Positions 45,081 to 57,700 of a DNA stretch of 64,000 bases are shown in pieces. A program made the position numbers and the translations under genes. The stretch lies in contig CAWUHX010000244.1 in NCBI GenBank assembly GCA_963922205.1, positions 1 through 64,000 of the forward strand. The letters run 5' to 3'. The notes beneath the pieces are model-generated. The model made no database searches. It was not told the DNA's origin and saw only the letters and a list, made by a program, of their open reading frames with translations. The DNA is from Romanomermis culicivorax. Lineage: Eukaryota; Nematoda; Enoplea; Mermithida; Mermithidae. Within the stretch, counting starts at the first letter, position 1; each line of letters starts with the position of its first letter.

Positions 45081-45702
45081 GAACAGATCCACGAATTTTC
45101 AAAAAGTTGTCTTTAGAGTGGAAGAATGGTGACTTGGCGGAGTAGACGGTTTGGTGCATGGCCTATTCGGTCCTCCATTTGAATCTGGTAGATGCTGGTT
45201 GTCACACGTTTTGGCACGAATCGTCAGATTTCTCACATTATGGCTCCATAGTATGTGTTTTCACGATATTACAGCTTATTTTTGTTCGATTATTAACATG
45301 TTTTTTTGTTTATTGACTTATTTCTTTTTATATTCTTATTTGAGCCACTTGTTTAGTTTTTTCAGGTTGTGTACTCTGGTTCTATTTTGTACCTACTTTT
45401 TATTACATTTTACTTTTCGTTTCTTAATTATTTCTTTTTTTTCTGCCTTTACTGCTGAATTATTTTATTCATTTCATCTCACTTGATTATTTCATTTTGT
45501 TTTATTTATTTCATTAATTAATTTTTTTGCAATTAGATATATTCAACACAACTTTAATCGGGAATCCTTATGATAATTTTTTGTTTCCGTTTTTTCCAAC
45601 GTTTCGCAAAAATGGTTCTGTGACAGATATTTTTTTGCGATTTTGGAATGATTCGTTAATGCATACATACCGCAAGTGCAACGCAAAAGGATGTGGAACT
45701 TA

Positions 45703-45945
45703 TAGTCTGTTTTTCTTGAAATGCTTCTAAATAATGAAAGTGGAAAGCAAGTAGTATTTCAGATTTTCACGATTTTCTGGCAAGCAGTATCATATAGGAC
45801 TGGAAATTTGTGAGCATACTAGCCTAACCTTTAACAATTTTTTGAATGAAAAATTTAACAATAAGAGCTTCATGTAAACGATTTTGACGACAGTACTGAT
45901 TTGTGTCACTGTTTTATTTGGAAGCGTTTTATAAAAAACAGATTA
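45703..45945. mobile_element. TA-flanked MITE, TAGTCTGTT ends, copy 1
   Basis: The ends are TAGTCTGTTTTTC and AAAACAGATTA, flanked by TA (45701-45702 and 45946-45947), as in Tc1/mariner-type elements. The opposite arm of the surrounding inverted repeat, near 47668 on the other strand, has the uninterrupted sequence with a single TTA, so the empty site is visible. A second copy is at 57384-57620. Confidence 0.88.
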
Positions 45946-46059
45946 TAGATTGTCAAATGCAAAGGGACTATCTCACTAGCAAAATCGATTTTAATGTACC
46001 TAATTGGCATATATATTATAAACATGATGTGTGCGTTTACTCTAGTGCATAGAACTTTT

Positions 46060-46165
46060 TACTGTTCACTGTATTAAGATTCGCTCTTTTGAGAATCGCT
46101 GTATTGATCGTCTCGCTATTTTGAGTTCCGCTGTTGTGGGTTTCGCTGTATTGGGGACACGACTG
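46060..46165 (+). repeat. CGCTGT(A/T)TTGAG minisatellite, left arm
   Basis: Units such as GAATCGCTGTATTGA, TCGCTATTTTGAGTT, CCGCTGTTGTGGGTT and TCGCTGTATTGGGG follow each other. The same units lie at 46908-46985, inverted at 47312-47540, and at 48710-48905. Confidence 0.8.
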
Positions 46166-46379
46166 TGAAACTTAGATGACCAAATGCAACTAAAAATGGA
46201 CTATCTCAACCAGCAAAAACGATTTTAGTAATTTGCAAATTTATTATAAAAATGATGTGCATAGAACTTTTTACTATCCGCTGTATTTGTTGTGCAGGTC
46301 TTTCCTTAAGAGGCGTAAGAAAAGATTGGGTCTGAACTGACCTGTTAGAACTGATCCCTTGGCTAAGCCTCGGTGATAG

Positions 46380-46600
46380 TGCAACAGTCCGGTTATCCCC
46401 AGACCTACAACAACAAAGATAAACTTAACTCTAAATACGGGGGCCTTACCAAGGACCTCCGCAGTCTCCTAGATGAGACAAGGAATCCCCTCAGGGATAA
46501 ACTTACTCGGGTATAACCCATAAGGGGTTTCCCAAAGCTTACCTGATGTAAGCCGGCGCCTGGGCCTCTGGCCCTCCGCCTTCGTCGATGTGAATAATCT
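46380..46600 (-). other. GC-richer island, possible SINE or retroelement piece
   Basis: Within the AT-rich middle of the large element is a compositionally distinct stretch (on the minus strand, ACATCGACGAAGGCGGAGGG then CCAGGCGCC, later GGAGACTGCGGAGGTCC). It resembles inserted retroelement DNA but I could not assign a family, and no RNA polymerase III boxes were confirmed. Confidence 0.3.
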
Positions 46601-47311
46601 AAATAAATAAACGAATATATTAAACAATATGTCCGACGAAATATGTAAAAAGAATGTGGGTATACCACAGTAAATAACTCATAAACAAAACAAGTTGCTG
46701 GGAAAATTGTATTTGGGGACGCCAGCAATATAGTAAAATATAATAAAAACGAGATAAAGTGAAGAAAATGATTTTCACTATCTTTTTCGGTCTTTCTGTG
46801 GCGCTCCATTCTATGCAAATGTCTGCGCCGCTGGTCGTCCCTTTTGTCGATTTGCATGTCGATTTCCCCACACGAATTGGCATCAACAGGGTGCCCAACA
46901 TATTGAGAATCACACTTTTGAGAATCGCTGTTTTGAGTCTCGCTGTTTTGAGTTTCGCTGTTGTGCGTTTCACTGTGTTAGGGACACGCCCATCTCACTT
47001 GCTGGGATGATACATTGAACGAAAAAAAGGATCAAATTGACATGCAATTTTTATTTGGTGAAAAGCACTATACTGTATAATAACTCTAAGTTTCTCAATG
47101 ACGACGACGGGGAAGCTGAGATTTTAAAAATCACGCTTATTCACTCGTGTCGACACCTGAGAGCTACTCGTTTTGACTATTTAACCATAGTATTAATGGA
47201 AATTTTAAACTGTTTCTTTCTGTTTGTCATCAACGAGAGGATGTTTACAATTGATTACAGTAGTAGATCACTAATTTTTTCGTGTTGAACTTGTGATCGC
47301 TGTGGCGCGCC

Positions 47312-47540
47312 CCCAATACAGCGAAACCCACAACAGCGAAAGTCAAAATAGCGAGACTTGTCAGCGGTTACTGTAACTGGTTGATCTCAAAACAGCGTTT
47401 CTCCAAACAGCGGTCTCAAAGCAGCGATTCTTATTACAGCGAAGTGTCAATACAGTGATTCTCAATACAGTGAAATCTCAATACAGCGACTCTCAAAACA
47501 GCGAGGACTTAAAATAGCGAATCTCAATACAGCGAATAGT
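47312..47540 (-). repeat. CGCTGT(A/T)TTGAG minisatellite, right arm (inverted)
   Basis: Complementary units (AATACAGCGA, AAAATAGCGAGAC, CAAAACAGCG, CTCAATACAGCGA) repeat about every 14-20 bp, inverted relative to the left arm. Confidence 0.85.
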
Positions 47541-47696
47541 AAAAAGTTCTATGCATTAGAGAAAACGCACACATCATTGTATAATAAATATCCAAATCAG
47601 GTAAATTAAAATCGTTTTTGCTAGTTAAGATAGACTATTTTTAATTTCATTTGGCCATCTAAGTTTCACATGCGTTTGTGCTGCAGTTGCGGTAGG

Positions 47697-48092
47697 TGTA
47701 ACGAATGGTTTATTCGTTGATATTCATTATTTCTTGTTTTAACTTCCTTGTACGATTTTCTGTAATGTCCAATCTATCTCTTTTCCATAACTAACTTTTC
47801 TAGTTTGATTCCATGTTTTGTGTTTACTCTATCGCTATAATTTTGCTATAATTAGCTATCTATCGGAGCTCGATCGTTCTAACGGGAATAATATTTACTT
47901 AGCTGTTTTACTGCTTATAAACGTTCGTCATAATGATAGATTAAGAGGAGAGAGAGCTAGAGCCGATCTATCAGTGTGATTCGCCATAACTTTAGTTGCC
48001 TTACGCTATATTGTAACGGCTACTCAACGTTTACGATATTGGCTTTGTATTACGGCTACCCAATAAAAGCTTAATATATCGTTATCATTATA
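47697..48092 (+). mobile_element. Possible solo LTR inserted in the right arm
   Basis: Relative to the left arm, this 396-bp block is extra. It begins TGTAACGAATGG and ends about 20 bp after CCCAATAAAAGCTT, a polyadenylation-type signal. Flanks are GTAGG and ATAGG, possibly a 4-5-bp duplication. A TGTAAC start is common for Ty3/gypsy LTRs (the LTR at 61143-62041 has it too), but the 3' end lacks the usual CA, so the call is tentative. Confidence 0.45.
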
Positions 48093-48709
48093 TAGGCATG
48101 CAGTAACGGATTATTCCAAAATCACAAAAAAATATCAGTCAAAAAAACATTTTTACGAAACGTTTGAAAGCAAAACAAAAGCAAAAAATTATCATAAGGA
48201 TTCCCTATTAAAGTTGTTTTGTATGAACTTTAATTGCACAAAATTAAATTAATGAAATAAATAAAACAAAATGAAATGAAATAAGCAAATAAGATGAAAT
48301 GAATAAAATAATTAGGCAGTAAAAGCAGAACAAAAAACAAATAATAAAGAAACGAAAAGTAAAATAATGTAATAAAAAGTATAAAAATTGGACAAAATTA
48401 TACAACCTGAAACATTGAAACAAAAAGAACAAAAAGTGGCTCAAAATGTCAATGATGGAAAAAAGAAACAAAAAACATGCATGTTGATATGCTAATAATG
48501 AACAAACCAGAATAAAAAGCTGTAATGTTGTGAAAACAGATGCTATAAAACCATAATATCAGACATGTGGCGATTGGTGCCAAAGTGTGTGACAGCCAGC
48601 ATATGGAGGACCAAATAGGCCATACGACAAAACGTCTACCTCGCCCAATCTCCATTTCTCCATTTCTTCATTCTAAAGATAACTATTTCGAAAATTCTTC
48701 ATTTTGAGC

Positions 48710-48905
48710 ATCTTCTCTGATACTTCGCTGTTTTGAAACCTCGCTGTTTTGATACTTCGCTGTATTGAGAATCGCTGTTTTGAGAATCGCCGTATTGAGA
48801 CTTCGCTGTATTGAGAATCGCTTTTTTGAGACATCGCTGTTTTGAGAACCGCTGTATTGAGTCTCGCTATTTTGAGTTTCGCTTTTGTGTTTTTCGCTGA
48901 ATAGG
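48710..48905 (+). repeat. CGCTGTTTTGAG minisatellite, outer copy
   Basis: About ten units of the form TCGCTGTTTTGAGAA, alternating with TATTGAG variants, at the outer edge of the right arm. The left arm has no matching outer block, so it lies outside the mirrored region or the left one was lost. Confidence 0.85.
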
Positions 48906-51580
48906 CGTCTGTACCTATTATTTAAGAGTAAAAAGGCTATTGTAACTTGGGATAAGTTTACAAATTTCTGAAAACCATGGATGAAACGATGACGTTCTGA
49001 TTTCTAAAAGTTGCAGTCGTTTATTCTGGTATTGTCAGCAACCACACGTTCTGCAATTTGATCCTAATTGGAAATTTAAGTTTTCGGGGATTTTTTCATC
49101 AAATTTGTTTATTTTGTGGAAAATATGAAGCAACTTGTGATTTCAAATTGAATCACATCGACTAGTCTGTGGATTTTGCAAATACGCCATTTCCAAGCAG
49201 GCCGATTCATCTTGAGCCATTCATCAGCTCGAGAGCACAACCATCATTCATCTGCGTGAAGCCCGATTCAAAAGTGTAGTCACCGATTGAATCCTAGGAA
49301 TCGGCGATAGTCGCCGATTGTCGGCGACAAAAATCCTAGGATTTTTTCGCTACTGAGTTGGGCTTTCTGTAAATTGCATATTCATTCCATAGAACCGCCG
49401 ATTGTCGCCGACAAAAATCCTACGATTTTTTACTTCTGAATAGGGCTTGGGAACATATCCAAATAATTACTTTCGAACACAAACAGTGAGTTATTTTTCC
49501 TCAAAACGTAGCACATTGGGTGTTTCAGTGTCAATCCATAGATATCATTCAGGTATTCAAAAACCTGACATAAATCGTTTACTTTCATTTTTGACGGAGT
49601 TATAGCCGATTGCATTTTGTCTAAATTTGGTAATCACATCGAATTCCCTTCTACCAATTCTGACAAATATGTAAATGAAAGACGTTGACTTTGAAATTCT
49701 CACCGAGCTGAAAGTTCGACTGGAATTTACTGATAAAAAATGTAAAACATCTTCCCGACCATTAGCCGCGCTTCGTGATTGGAGCGAATTTTTGGCGACG
49801 GAGGGTCATCGATTACTCGGAATTTTAGGGTGTCCTTGTCGTAGGAAATTTGAACAACCGTTCCAAAAATAATTTTTGCCTAAGAACCGTGAAATATGTA
49901 TTTACGTCGGGAAACGCCGAAAGAACTGACATTTTTTACCTTCTTTGTTCAAAATTGTCCATTTTCTATTAAAAAATTGGCATTTTTAGTTTTCCGACGG
50001 AAAGTATGAGTGTACCTATGACCAGCTCATTTCAGCCATTGATTAGCAAATTTGGGGTTCATCATACTGATAATTATTTGGCCGGGGGTGCTTATGGCGC
50101 ATTAACCTTCGCCACAACCACACTTGGGATGTTCCAATATCAGGATACCTGATACGTTACACTATAGCGTATTTTTCCGAAATGAGCCTCGGTGCCTGGA
50201 AAAATGTTCATGTAGAACCCGCATAATGGGCATCTTTTTTTCTTGAGTTAACTTTAGCATTTAGGTGGATGATGAGAAAAAAATTTTCAGCTTACGATGT
50301 AAGCTAATTTTTATGCTCGTCGATTTCTACGGATTATTTTTTGCCTTCCAAGGCTCATCCAAAGTCATACAGTATACCAGATCACGTCGGTTTGATCCCG
50401 CAATATGTAAAACTGGTCGGAGAATTCTACCAGAGTTCGTACCCGCTGGAGATGCTTCACTATGCACACACCGGGCCGGCCAGGAAGAAGTCCTATAGGT
50501 CTCATAATTACTGATGCAGCTTCTATTGCTGACGTCAATCTTACACTTCGAATGTAAAACATTATTTCGAAACATGAATGATAAATCCACAAAAGGTACA
50601 AAATGACGCAATGGTAAATGCTAGGAGCTTGCTGCTCCAGACGCAGATAGAGGAAAACGCTTTTATTTCACGAACAAGCGGACAAAAATCATACAAATAA
50701 TTGACCAAATTGTACCTACTGACGCAATGAGAAATTTACATAGAAAAATTTGCAAAACGGTTTATTTACTCTTTGTCACAAAAAAAAGAAAAATGCAATA
50801 ATGAATAGGTAACACACAAGTCTTTACATATACATAATTTCGAAAGAAAGGTTGAAGGTCACTAGTCCGGGCTCCAGGCAATAACACCACACATAATTAT
50901 TTGCCTGTTAGGGATATCTGTCATAAGGATGAGGATAATGTCTGTCATAAGATCTTGATAAAAGATTTTATATGGATCTTCCAGCCCAGAAATGAAGATC
51001 GCCTATTAGATTCTGTGCAAGACGAAGTAAAAACTTCCCGAAGGGGATTTAAACTTGGCAAAAATGTTTTTAAAAATTTTCTCACCCGAGGTCCTGGCCT
51101 TTTCCCAATCGATTTTTCCAATCGAACGTTGTTTTAGCTAACTTCGCATAGGGTTTGAATAGATCGTAATTCGTACAGTAAATAAAACAGTGTTTCCGAA
51201 ATGTATGCAGTTGTCGTGTCTAAGCCTCAGAATTTTCTTTCAACCTACACTACAGTAGAAGTTCGTTGATAACAATTTTGAAATCCAAATACTTTGTCTC
51301 ATATTTTTCATTTATAAAAATTGTATAAAAAAACAGATGCTATAAACTACACGCTTCTGCAAATGTATCATTCGACTGATCAAGTGGAAAATACATGCAT
51401 TCCACTAAAGCTGCCCTCTGATGCCTATCAACACAATTATTCAAGCTATTTCAAAAGAAGTTCCGAGTCAGTGCTGCTCTTGATCAATCGAAACCACATG
51501 TTACGAATATAATAAAAATAGATTGATAAAAAAAGTCATGCAATGGAATTTTTATACACCGTTCGTGCTTTAAATCATAA
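48906..51580. other. Intergenic DNA between two oppositely oriented genes
   Basis: Contains a short dispersed inverted repeat at about 49270-49440 (ATCCTAGGAATCGGCGA and GCCGACAAAAATCCTAGG) and a decayed CATACATG-family MITE at about 49760-50100. Several open frames of 60-95 codons show no family features or splice context. Confidence 0.4.
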
Positions 51581-51586
51581 AAGGGA

Positions 51587-51723
51587 TCAACACCCGTCGC
51601 CATGACACGTTTCACTGATCAGACTGACTTTTCCATCGGGTTTCTTCTGACATTCAAGTTTACTTTTTCCCAACCGATAGACCGTGCCAACCGAAATTTT
51701 AGTATTATCGTCGGCAATGCAAC
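51587..51723 (-). CDS. Terminal exon of the secreted protein gene
   Basis: The acceptor is TATTTTTAG. It encodes CIADDNTKISVGTVYRLGKS then LECQKKPDGKVSL, ending TCHGDGC and TGA. The last residue before the stop is cysteine. Confidence 0.85.
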
Positions 51724-54700
51724 CTAAAAATACATCGAAAAATGATGCATGATAATTAATGGTAAAACATACCGACAGTTATCAGAAATCATTGTTCCTG
51801 TGTTTCATGTTTTAACCATTTAATCTTCCGATACAGTTCATACTGTATACTTTTTGTTTCTTGTGGCTATCAACCTTTTTGAAATCGTTCGTTTTGAAAA
51901 CATAAAAAACTTTCTGAAAAATAGTTTTACACAGTAAACATGCTATTTACAAATAACTGGAAAACACACGATAGGAAAAGGAAAATAGAGGTTGGAACAG
52001 AGTGGAAGAAAACTGCAATAAATTTTTAGATTTACTACGACAGAGATAAAATGCTAAAATAATCACAGATACTCGTATAACAGAATTAGGTGACCGATAA
52101 AGAGGCATAAGAATTGTTTTGCTGCTCTCCCTCTTACATATAACTCTTGGCATAGCTTTTGAAAAAAAGAAATTGAAATATTTTATTTAATGACACAAAC
52201 CAGCGATTTTACTCCCGCGGAATAGAAACAAATAAAAATCGTATTCCATCCATGCGATCGACTGAAATCAGTGATTCAATTGCGATTTCTGATACAATTG
52301 AGAACTTATGGTTAAAGAAAGGTTATCATGAGGTCATTATGTGATAGAGAATGGCAGATTTCGGCTGACTACAATACCTTCTAGCTCACTCCCACGCTAA
52401 GTGCGTAATATACAAAATAAAAAAATGTCTTTACACATGTGATCAAAGTACGTGTAGAGAAGTTCAATTTTTAGATCTATCCTGAGCTTGAATCCCGAAT
52501 TAGACATTTTTGCAATTGTTAACAAAATGACATTGAGAATCATAGGGTACTGATGCTGTATATAACTTACTCTTCACGGATGCAACACCGTTCTGGCACT
52601 GTAATTCGAAAGGCTTCTCGGTCCAACTTTCGCCGCTTTTGTGGCCAACTCCGTCCCGCACACAAACGGTCGAATCTGCAGCCATGGAAAATGTCTCACA
52701 TAAAACTAGAAAGACCTTAGCTTCGAAATGAAAGTGGTTACTCTTCTGTTTGTCCAGATGTATACAAAAAGTCGGTGTTGATTAAGCTATCTACTTTAAT
52801 TTACTGACTTTGTTTAGGGTAGTTTTAGCCTTACCTGATGCATTGTTCCGAATATTGGTATCAGTAACGGCGCCACTACAATCGACTGTGGGACCACATG
52901 GTTCAGCAGTATATCTGACAGCGTCACCGTTCCTCATACACTTGTGCAATTGTTTTTGGTAGACGGCGCTTTTGCCTACTTCTACAGTAAGACCAGGCAC
53001 GATTGCGCAATCTGAATGTATTGAAAAATTCATTGTAAGATAATATTTCGATGGTAATAGATTCTTATCCTACCCGAAATTACCATCGACCCGTCCATGG
53101 AGCATTGGTACAAAAACCCGTTGTTTGGACTAGGGTATTTTTCGCCGACTTTCAAAATGTGACCTTCGAATTTGCACTGGCCTGATTTGAATATAAAACA
53201 GAAAGAATTAAAAATCAATATCTTCTCTTCAATATTATGGTTTGTTTTTCTATACTCTCCTCTCAGCTTCTTTTCTTTTCTTTTCTTTTCTTTTCTTTTC
53301 TTTTCTTTTCTTTTCTTTTCTTTTCTTTTCTTTTCTTTTCTTTTCTTTTCTTTTCTTTTCTTTTCTTTTCTTTTCTTTTCTTTTCTTTTCTTTTCTTTTC
53401 TTTTCTTTTCTTTTCTTTTCTTTTCTTTTCTTTTCTTTTCTTTTCTTTTCTTTTCTTTTCTTTTCTTTTCTTTTCTTTTCTTTTCTTTTCTTTTCTTTTC
53501 TTTTCTTTTCTTTTCTTTTCTTTTCTTTTCTTTTCTTTTCTTTTCTTTTCTTTTCTTTTCTTTTCTTTTCTTTTCTTTTCTTTTCTTTTCTTTTCTTTTC
53601 TTTTCTTTTCTTTTCTTTTCTTTTCTTTTCTTTTCTTTTCTTTTCTTTTCTTTTCTTTTCTTTTCTTTTCTTTTCTTTTCTTTTCTTTTCTTTTCTTTTC
53701 TTTTCTTTTCTTTTCTTTTCTTTTCTTTTCTTTTCTTTTCTTTTCTTTTCTTTTCTTTTCTTTTCTTTTCTTTTCTTTTCTTTTCTTTTCTTTTCTTTTC
53801 TTTTCTTTTCTTTTCTTTTCTTTTCTTTTCTTTTCACAGTATATGCCCGTATTGTAAACATTTCTTTCATAAGTTTTATTGCCTTACCATGACCAGCATT
53901 CACAACGGGATTCAATTGACCACTTTGATTGGTATTTGAAGGTCCACTAGGGCACACGACTCCTGACGACCCGCATGGGTCAGCGTTATATCTCACTCCC
54001 GAATCGGTCCTGACACAAGAGTGCAAGTAATTCTTATGGACCAAAGTTTGGCCAATTTTCACGTTGACACCCGGTTCAACGATACAATCTGAAAACAATC
54101 TCGCACTGAGTATAATGAGTGCCACTCAGAAGTATATGCCCGTGGACTAAGACTTGAAATCCTTAATTTCCTTAGATCCAGTTTAATCCGGAACTGACTC
54201 GCCAGCTCGCAGCAGCATTGACATTTTAGTAACTTTTGGCTCTGATTCTCAGAGGATCTCTATATGTTGACTGTACGATAGCCATTTAGAATAATGAAAA
54301 GTTTCCCGAGCTGTTTCGTACTAGATAAGTAGTACTCGAGAATCGAGATTCATCTAGGCACAAAATTGAAGCGCCATAACACTTGTTGGCAGATGAATGG
54401 AATCCCTACTTTTTTAAAGTCCACGGTTTAACGTTACCCTGTTATAGGAAGAGATTATCCTGACTACCTAAAGAGGAATGAATATATAAAAGCATCTAAT
54501 GTTATTCTCACCTGAAACCATAATGAAGCCATCCGAAGTGCACTCTTGCATGAATCCACGTCCACCGTCCCATTTTTGCCCGACTTGATGCGTAGTTCCA
54601 TTCACGACGCAGGACGCTGAAAAATAGGAGCGATCGCTGTTTTTTGGGGATGACTGTCAGTAGAGAAATATAACGAATGTTTATGTAAACATTTAGAAAA

Positions 54701-57700
54701 GAAATGTTTTCCTACTGTTCATCATCAAACTTGACAACTCATTGTTCCCTTGATTTTTAGAGTTCTAGCATATTGCGCATAGTCCTCTGCTCTCTAAGAA
54801 ATATCATTTTTACGTCTCCAGCACGTCAACTTTTTCACAGAATTGTGTCAGTTAAAAAAGACTTCATCTACGGAAGTGTCTGCAAGTTGTCTACAGTCTG
54901 TTTTTTATTGCTGTATATCGAAAAATAACAAAACATTAATACTGTCTTCAAAGTCGTTTAGAAAAAGCTTTTTCTGTAGGATTTTTACTAAAAAAATGGT
55001 AGGGGTTGGGTAACTGGACTCACAAATTTTCAGTCGTAGCTGGAAAAAAAATATGAAATAGTACTTGCTTTCCGCCCTTAATATTTATAAGCCTTTCAAT
55101 AAAAAAGACTGGAATCACTAAACTTTCTATATAGTAACAGATAGTATTTTTCTGAGCCCATATTTCTTTCTCTCTCAATAACAGTTCCTGAAATATATAG
55201 CCGCAATGAAACGGAAGTATGAAACCACAGTGCCAAATCTTCGGTTATAATTTCTTAAGAATTTTCGCCGAATATCTTCAAAGTCATTTTTCCATACAAA
55301 AAACAAAAAAAAATCATGTCTTCAGGCGCCGCAAAATAATGGCACTTGAGAAATTGAGCTGTCACCTTCTAACTGTAGGTTATCTGCAGCAGAGTTAGGG
55401 AAAATTGTTTACTGCAAAACATCTGCAAGAGGAGAAAAATATACTTTCAAAAAGCAAAATTAAGTGACATTGAATGTCCCATATAATTATTAATTTAGTA
55501 AATTGCAGCCAATTTTCAAGGACATTTGTAGATGAAAAGGGACGCAAAAAATACGCTCTGAAATTTGGGCTTATTATGCACGATTAATTTTTGAATGTTT
55601 TAGTGATGAAATACACTAAACGGAATCGTCAGGCTTTCAGAATATTGTAAAAATATTCGGAATTACTAAAAGGCTCATCGTTCAGTTCTGTCCAAAGTAC
55701 AGTCAACTGAAGCAGGATAGTTACATAAAAACATTAGGGATTCGTTTTCTTAGAGGAGCCTATTAACTGCAGACACGTTCTCAAAGTTCATACATCCTAT
55801 TCATAGTTGTAAGAGGTCCGACCACTTGGGGGGGGGGGGGGTAAACCGCAAATTTTGGAGTAGGGGTCCAGAAATTTCCAAAATTTTGAAGAGGGGAGTC
55901 GAAAAGACCTAAAAAAGTCGAAACAATTTCGAAAATTTTCGCAAAAAAAGCCAAAAAAAGCCACCTTTTTTCTCAATTTTTTCCAAATTTTCCTAGTTTG
56001 GGAGGGGGGTTGGGTATAGGGTTCACCACGTTTGGGGTTTTGGTCCCAACATTTGGGTATGGGGTTCGGCCAAGTTCAACTAGTTACAGGTATGATCCTA
56101 TTAGATTTAAAGAAATGACAAAAAACTAGTACAGTGTTTTTCTGTACACACTGAAAATTTGTTAATGTCTAAGTCCCACTTCAATATAAAGTGTGATTCT
56201 GCCGACAAAAAAAACAACCAAAATTCTACTTTCTGAACTCATTGTTTACAATTATTGAAAAAAGACTATGATAAAACGAAAATTTAGTTATGCTCTCATA
56301 CTGTAAGCCATTATTTTCTGCTAAATTTTACAAATCGCAAGTCAAGCAACCATCGCGCACAACCAAGCACAGTCCCACAGCGGGGAAATCTTGCTGATTT
56401 AGTTTAAAATGTCAGACTCATCGACATGTCCAAAAAAGTACGATTTGATAAACATTTCTCATATGAGGGAAAACTTAATACTGTAGAAAAACGCTAAATT
56501 TCTTAATGAGTATGCTTATCGACTGTCGATTTGGATAGAACTGTCGACATCTAAATGCTAGTTTTTTTTCCGCGATGTTGAATTTACTTTCACATAGTTT
56601 TCGATCATGTCAAAATGCATGGAGTATAATTTTAAACTGATTTTTCGCAGCACAAAATTACATTTCAGCCTTACTCTGCAACGATGAACTGTTCAAATTT
56701 CCCGGTCTGCAACGATGCTGCACGTTGTCCAAAAGCAAAGTTTGACCTAAACTGATGTTAATTTCTTGGCCGTTCGCATTGACGAAATAACAACCTGAAA
56801 AAGATTTTTTGTAGTGATGATGCCACCAGAAACCGGTCGTCGTTGTCGTCACTTACCCAACGGTTCGATAGTCGTTCCGAGACATTTATAAACGACGTTG
56901 GCCGTTTTCAATGAATCATTGATGTGGTATTGTTTACCATCGACTATGCACCTAGGTTCTGCGTGATTTAAAAGTTTTGAAGATCGATTATGTCGTTTTA
57001 CTCCCAAATTTTTTTTCAAAATGAGACTCGGAAAGAAAAGATGCTCATGCAAATAATAAACATCCTGTGATTTTTTCAGATCGACTGTAGCAGTTAGGAC
57101 TGAAACTTGAAAGAAGTTATCGGCATGGTCATCACATACCAACACATTTTCTAAATATTTTTTTGCCTCAAATGTCTTATTTTAAAATGTTTATCAGAAA
57201 GAAAGTTACGTGCCATGAGGAACCTGGCAAGAATACTGAATTGAAAAACTTTTAATCGAAAAAATATATGCGGGATCGAATTCTTGAACTAGTTCAATCA
57301 TTTGTGACGTTTAAAAGTTTTTCATTTCAGGTTGAAGCAAATTGAAGGACTGAGCCACCATATTGTAGCAATTGATTTTTCTATAGTCTGTTCTTCTTGA
57401 AATGCTTCTAAATAATGAAAGTAGAAAGCAAGTAGTATTTCAGATTTTCTGATAAACAATATGTCATACAGGACTGGAAATTTGTGAGCATACTGACATA
57501 ACCTTTAAAATTTTTTTCGAGCGAAAAATTTTACAGCAAGAGCTCTAGGTAAACGATTTTGATCACAGTACTAATTTGTGTCACTTTTCTATTTGGAAGC
57601 ATTTTATAATAAACAGACTATAGTATAATGCGTTCAAAATTCCATTTTGAATGATAGACCTCGCAAATTCAATTATAAATAAACTCGGTTAATCCAACTC

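Larger units (their letters stand above)
45080..48700. mobile_element. Large element with kilobase-scale inverted arms
   Basis: Left arm about 45080-46160 and right arm about 47310-48700 are inverted copies: GGTGACTTGGCGGAGTAGAC with GGCCTATTCGGTCCTCCAT on the left, their complements near 48650-48600 on the right; AATCCTTATGATAATTTTTT at 45566 and its complement near 48200; GATGTGTGCGTTTACTC at 46025 and its complement near 47570. Inner ends carry a CGCTGTTTTGAGAAT-type minisatellite. Between the arms lies about 1.1 kb, with no recognised transposase. Foldback or long-TIR DNA transposons have this design; an inverted duplication is the alternative. Confidence 0.75.

Noticed and set aside
46405-46857. 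150-codon minus-strand frame in the middle of the large inverted element
   Set aside because: Composition changes abruptly halfway (low-complexity Arg/Gly/Ser end), no transposase-like motif; probably chance across a GC-richer insertion.
53237-54125. Long open frames on both strands made of FSFLFFSFLF-like or KRKEKKRKEK-like repeats
   Set aside because: They are translations of the TTTTC microsatellite; the minus-strand frame merely runs from exon 7 through its intron into the repeat.
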